This document shows, piece by piece, positions 6,238 to 7,662 of a DNA stretch of 7,662 bases (within the stretch, counting starts at the first letter, position 1; each line of letters begins with the position of its first letter). The stretch is from QNZT01 sp964651755 (lineage in GTDB: Bacteria; Campylobacterota; Campylobacteria; Campylobacterales; QNZT01): the NCBI GenBank assembly GCA_964651755.1, contig CAZYZD010000095.1:1-7662 (forward strand). Reading direction: 5' to 3'. Position numbers and translations under genes: made by a program. The notes under the pieces were generated by a model that searched no databases, was not told the DNA's origin, and saw only the letters and a program-made list of their open reading frames with translations.

Positions 6238-7592
6238 TTGTTAAAGAGGAGGTTTTTGCTCTCATCGCAGAGGGGGAGGGTATGCATACAGAATTTAAAT
6301 CTTCTTTTAAAAATGATACGATTGAAAGTATTGTAGCTTTTGCCAATACGAAGGGTGGAAAGGTACTTATCGGTGTTGAAGATACAGGTAAGATAACAGG
6401 TGTTGCATTAGGGAAAGAGAGTTTGCAAAACTATATTAATCGTATTAAACAAAATACAATTCCTTCAGTTATCCCTGATGTAGAAGTGATTGGAGTAAAC
6501 GGAAAACAAATAGTGGTGGTAGATGTGCAAGAGTATCCTTTGAAACCTATCTCTTATAAAGGGAGATATTATAAAAGGGTTCAAAACAGCAATCACCTTA
6601 TGACTCCTACTGAAATTTCCGATTTGCATCTGAAAGTTTTAAATCTTTCATGGGATGCGTATGTTTATGAGGGTGAACATTTAGAGAGTTTAGATATATT
6701 AAAAATAGAGAAATTTATACAAAATATCAATGAAACGGGACGTTTTAGTATAGAAGAAGATATATGGACGACTCTGGAAAAATTGAAGCTTATCAAAGAA
6801 GAGAGACCGACAATTGCGGCTATGCTGCTTTTTGCAAAAGTACCGCTTCGTATGCATATACGTATAGGCAGGTTTAAAGATGATATTACGATTATTGATG
6901 ATAGGCAGATAACCGATACACTTTTTGAATCGGTAGAAGCAGTGATGAAATTTATTAAAACCTATATGATGGTTTCGTATAGTTTTGATGGGAGTATAAA
7001 GCGTAAAGAGAGATGGGATTATCCGATGACTGCTTTGAGAGAAGCTGTACTCAATGCTATAGTGCACAGGGATTATCAAAATCCTTCGGATATACAGATA
7101 AAAATATACGATGATAAAATTGTTATCGCAAGCCCCGGAAAATTGTATGGTGATATGACGCTTGAAAAACTTCAACAAAAAAACTACCAATCAAGCCTGC
7201 GTAATAAGCTCATAGCTGAGGCATTCTATTTGACAGGACATATTGAAAAGTATGGTAGTGGTTTTATTCGTATTGAAAATGAACTTAAAGCTTATCCCCA
7301 TATAAGCTATGAGTTCAAAGATATAGCAAATGCCATGCAGATGACATTTTATAAAAATCAAGATGTCGGAGTAAATGAGGGAGTAAATGAGGGAGTAAAT
7401 GAGGGAGTAAATGAGGGAGTAAATAAACTCTATATGACTATACGAAAACACCCAAACAAAAGAGTTCCTTTTTATGCAACTGAACTTAACACATCGGAGA
7501 AAAATATTGAGAGATGGATAAAACAGCTAAAAGAGGAAGGCAAGATAGAGTTTCAAGGCTCACCAAGAACCGGAGGATATATAGCCAAATGA
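6234..7592 (+). CDS. AlbA_2/HATPase putative transcriptional regulator (RecG-like/Schlafen-related)
   Basis: This 452-residue protein is of the type often labelled ATP-binding or RecG-related, though it has no helicase motifs. Residues 9-60 form an AlbA_2 (Schlafen-like) domain: LIAEGEGMHTEFKSS, then VAFANTKGGKVLIGVEDTG. Residues 260-375 form a GHKL-type ATPase fold with the N-box ALREAVLNAIVHRDY (267-281; E270, N274), SPG (300-302) and EKYGSGFIRI (338-347). Four exact GVNE units and one GVN (379-397) link it to a C-terminal winged helix (about 398-452), ending in RTGGYIAK. DNA or RNA binding with ATP control is plausible, but the function is unproven. Its start overlaps the permease stop by four bases without a clear Shine-Dalgarno sequence; an ATG at 6282 behind AGGGGG is a weaker alternative that would cut the domain. 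A sampled line (6301-6360) is 33 percent GC against 45 percent for 5581-5640 in the permease, hinting at separate origin. Confidence 0.85.
   Translation: MIVKEEVFALIAEGEGMHTEFKSSFKNDTIESIVAFANTKGGKVLIGVEDTGKITGVALGKESLQNYINRIKQNTIPSVIPDVEVIGVNGKQIVVVDVQEYPLKPISYKGRYYKRVQNSNHLMTPTEISDLHLKVLNLSWDAYVYEGEHLESLDILKIEKFIQNINETGRFSIEEDIWTTLEKLKLIKEERPTIAAMLLFAKVPLRMHIRIGRFKDDITIIDDRQITDTLFESVEAVMKFIKTYMMVSYSFDGSIKRKERWDYPMTALREAVLNAIVHRDYQNPSDIQIKIYDDKIVIASPGKLYGDMTLEKLQQKNYQSSLRNKLIAEAFYLTGHIEKYGSGFIRIENELKAYPHISYEFKDIANAMQMTFYKNQDVGVNEGVNEGVNEGVNEGVNKLYMTIRKHPNKRVPFYATELNTSEKNIERWIKQLKEEGKIEFQGSPRTGGYIAK
7368..7424 (+). repeat. In-frame 12-bp tandem repeat encoding GVNE
   Basis: The unit GGAGTAAATGAG occurs four times without a mismatch from 7368 to 7415, followed by the first nine bases of a fifth copy to 7424. 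Being a multiple of three, copy-number changes would alter linker length between the ATPase domain and the winged helix without shifting the frame. Identical codons in each copy point to recent slippage or expansion rather than old, diverged repeats. Confidence 0.95.
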
Positions 7593-7608
7593 AACAAGTT
7601 TACCCATG

Positions 7609-7617
7609 TGCTATAAT
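7609..7617 (+). promoter_or_regulatory. Extended -10 promoter for the gene starting at 7651
   Basis: TGCTATAAT has a perfect TATAAT (7612-7617) with the extended TG at 7609-7610, and the preceding bases continue the TGTG pattern of strong extended -10 sites. No convincing -35 lies at the usual distance. Transcription would begin near 7624, about 27 bases before the next ATG. It lies between the AlbA_2 gene's stop and the next gene and would give that gene independent expression. Confidence 0.6.
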
Positions 7618-7650
7618 AGGAAAAAGAGTTTTTACAAAAGGGTATCTGTT

Positions 7651-7662
7651 ATGGTAGATATA
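7651..7662 (+). CDS. Start of a downstream gene, cut off by the window (possibly wzt)
   Basis: ATG at 7651 follows AAAAGGG (7636-7642) by eight bases and an extended -10 promoter by a short leader, which together make a convincing start. Only four codons (MVDI) are visible, too few to identify a family. Because the Wzm-type permease lacks its ATPase partner in the window, wzt is the natural guess for this gene. That is inference from context, not from sequence. Confidence 0.5.

Noticed and set aside
7368..7424. Short regular repeats considered as a CRISPR array
   Set aside because: Units are 12 bases, directly abutting with no spacers, and are in frame within a protein.
6699..7451. Minus-strand open frames inside the AlbA_2 gene, including one with SLIY repeats
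   Set aside because: They are the complement of the conserved ATPase region and of the GVNE repeat, with no independent support.

Overview
This is a 7.7 kb, moderately AT-rich bacterial window in which every supported gene lies on the + strand. It reads as part of a surface-polysaccharide (probably O-antigen/LPS) biosynthesis locus. The tight overlapping gene junctions, the A/T-rich codon use and the character of the proteins fit a Gram-negative bacterium. A Campylobacterota (epsilonproteobacterial) host is my best guess, but it is an inference and no marker gene settles it.

Layout. Positions 1-1566 hold the 3' part of a family 2 glycosyltransferase and a second, complete glycosyltransferase. 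Positions 1567-1813 are an extremely AT-rich spacer with two perfect AT palindromes and a near-consensus sigma70 promoter (TTGCCA, 17 bases, TATAAT). Positions 1814-5307 form a tightly coupled four-gene unit: an ATP-grasp ligase, a HAD-IB phosphatase, a polysaccharide deacetylase and a family 2 glycosyltransferase. Successive genes overlap by 4, 4 and 8 bases. Positions 5308-5427 are a short spacer with a possible extended -10 promoter. Positions 5428-6237 encode an ABC-2 type polysaccharide export permease (Wzm type). Positions 6234-7592 encode a RecG/Schlafen-like AlbA_2 plus HATPase protein. A further gene begins at 7651, behind its own extended -10 promoter, and runs off the window.

How the genes work together. 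The glycosyltransferases would build a glycan on the cytoplasmic face of the inner membrane, and the Wzm-type permease would export it together with an ATPase (Wzt) that is not visible here. The ATP-grasp, HAD and deacetylase trio lacks signal peptides and looks like a cytoplasmic sugar-tailoring cassette. One reading is that an N-acetyl group is removed and the amine is then acylated in an ATP-dependent step.

Most unusual points. The AlbA_2/HATPase gene sits where wzt normally follows wzm, and a 7-base direct repeat (TGTTATG) lies at both of its edges. That gene also contains a perfect in-frame 12-base tandem repeat encoding GVNE units. The trio of tailoring enzymes is the best candidate for an uncharacterised biochemical pathway.
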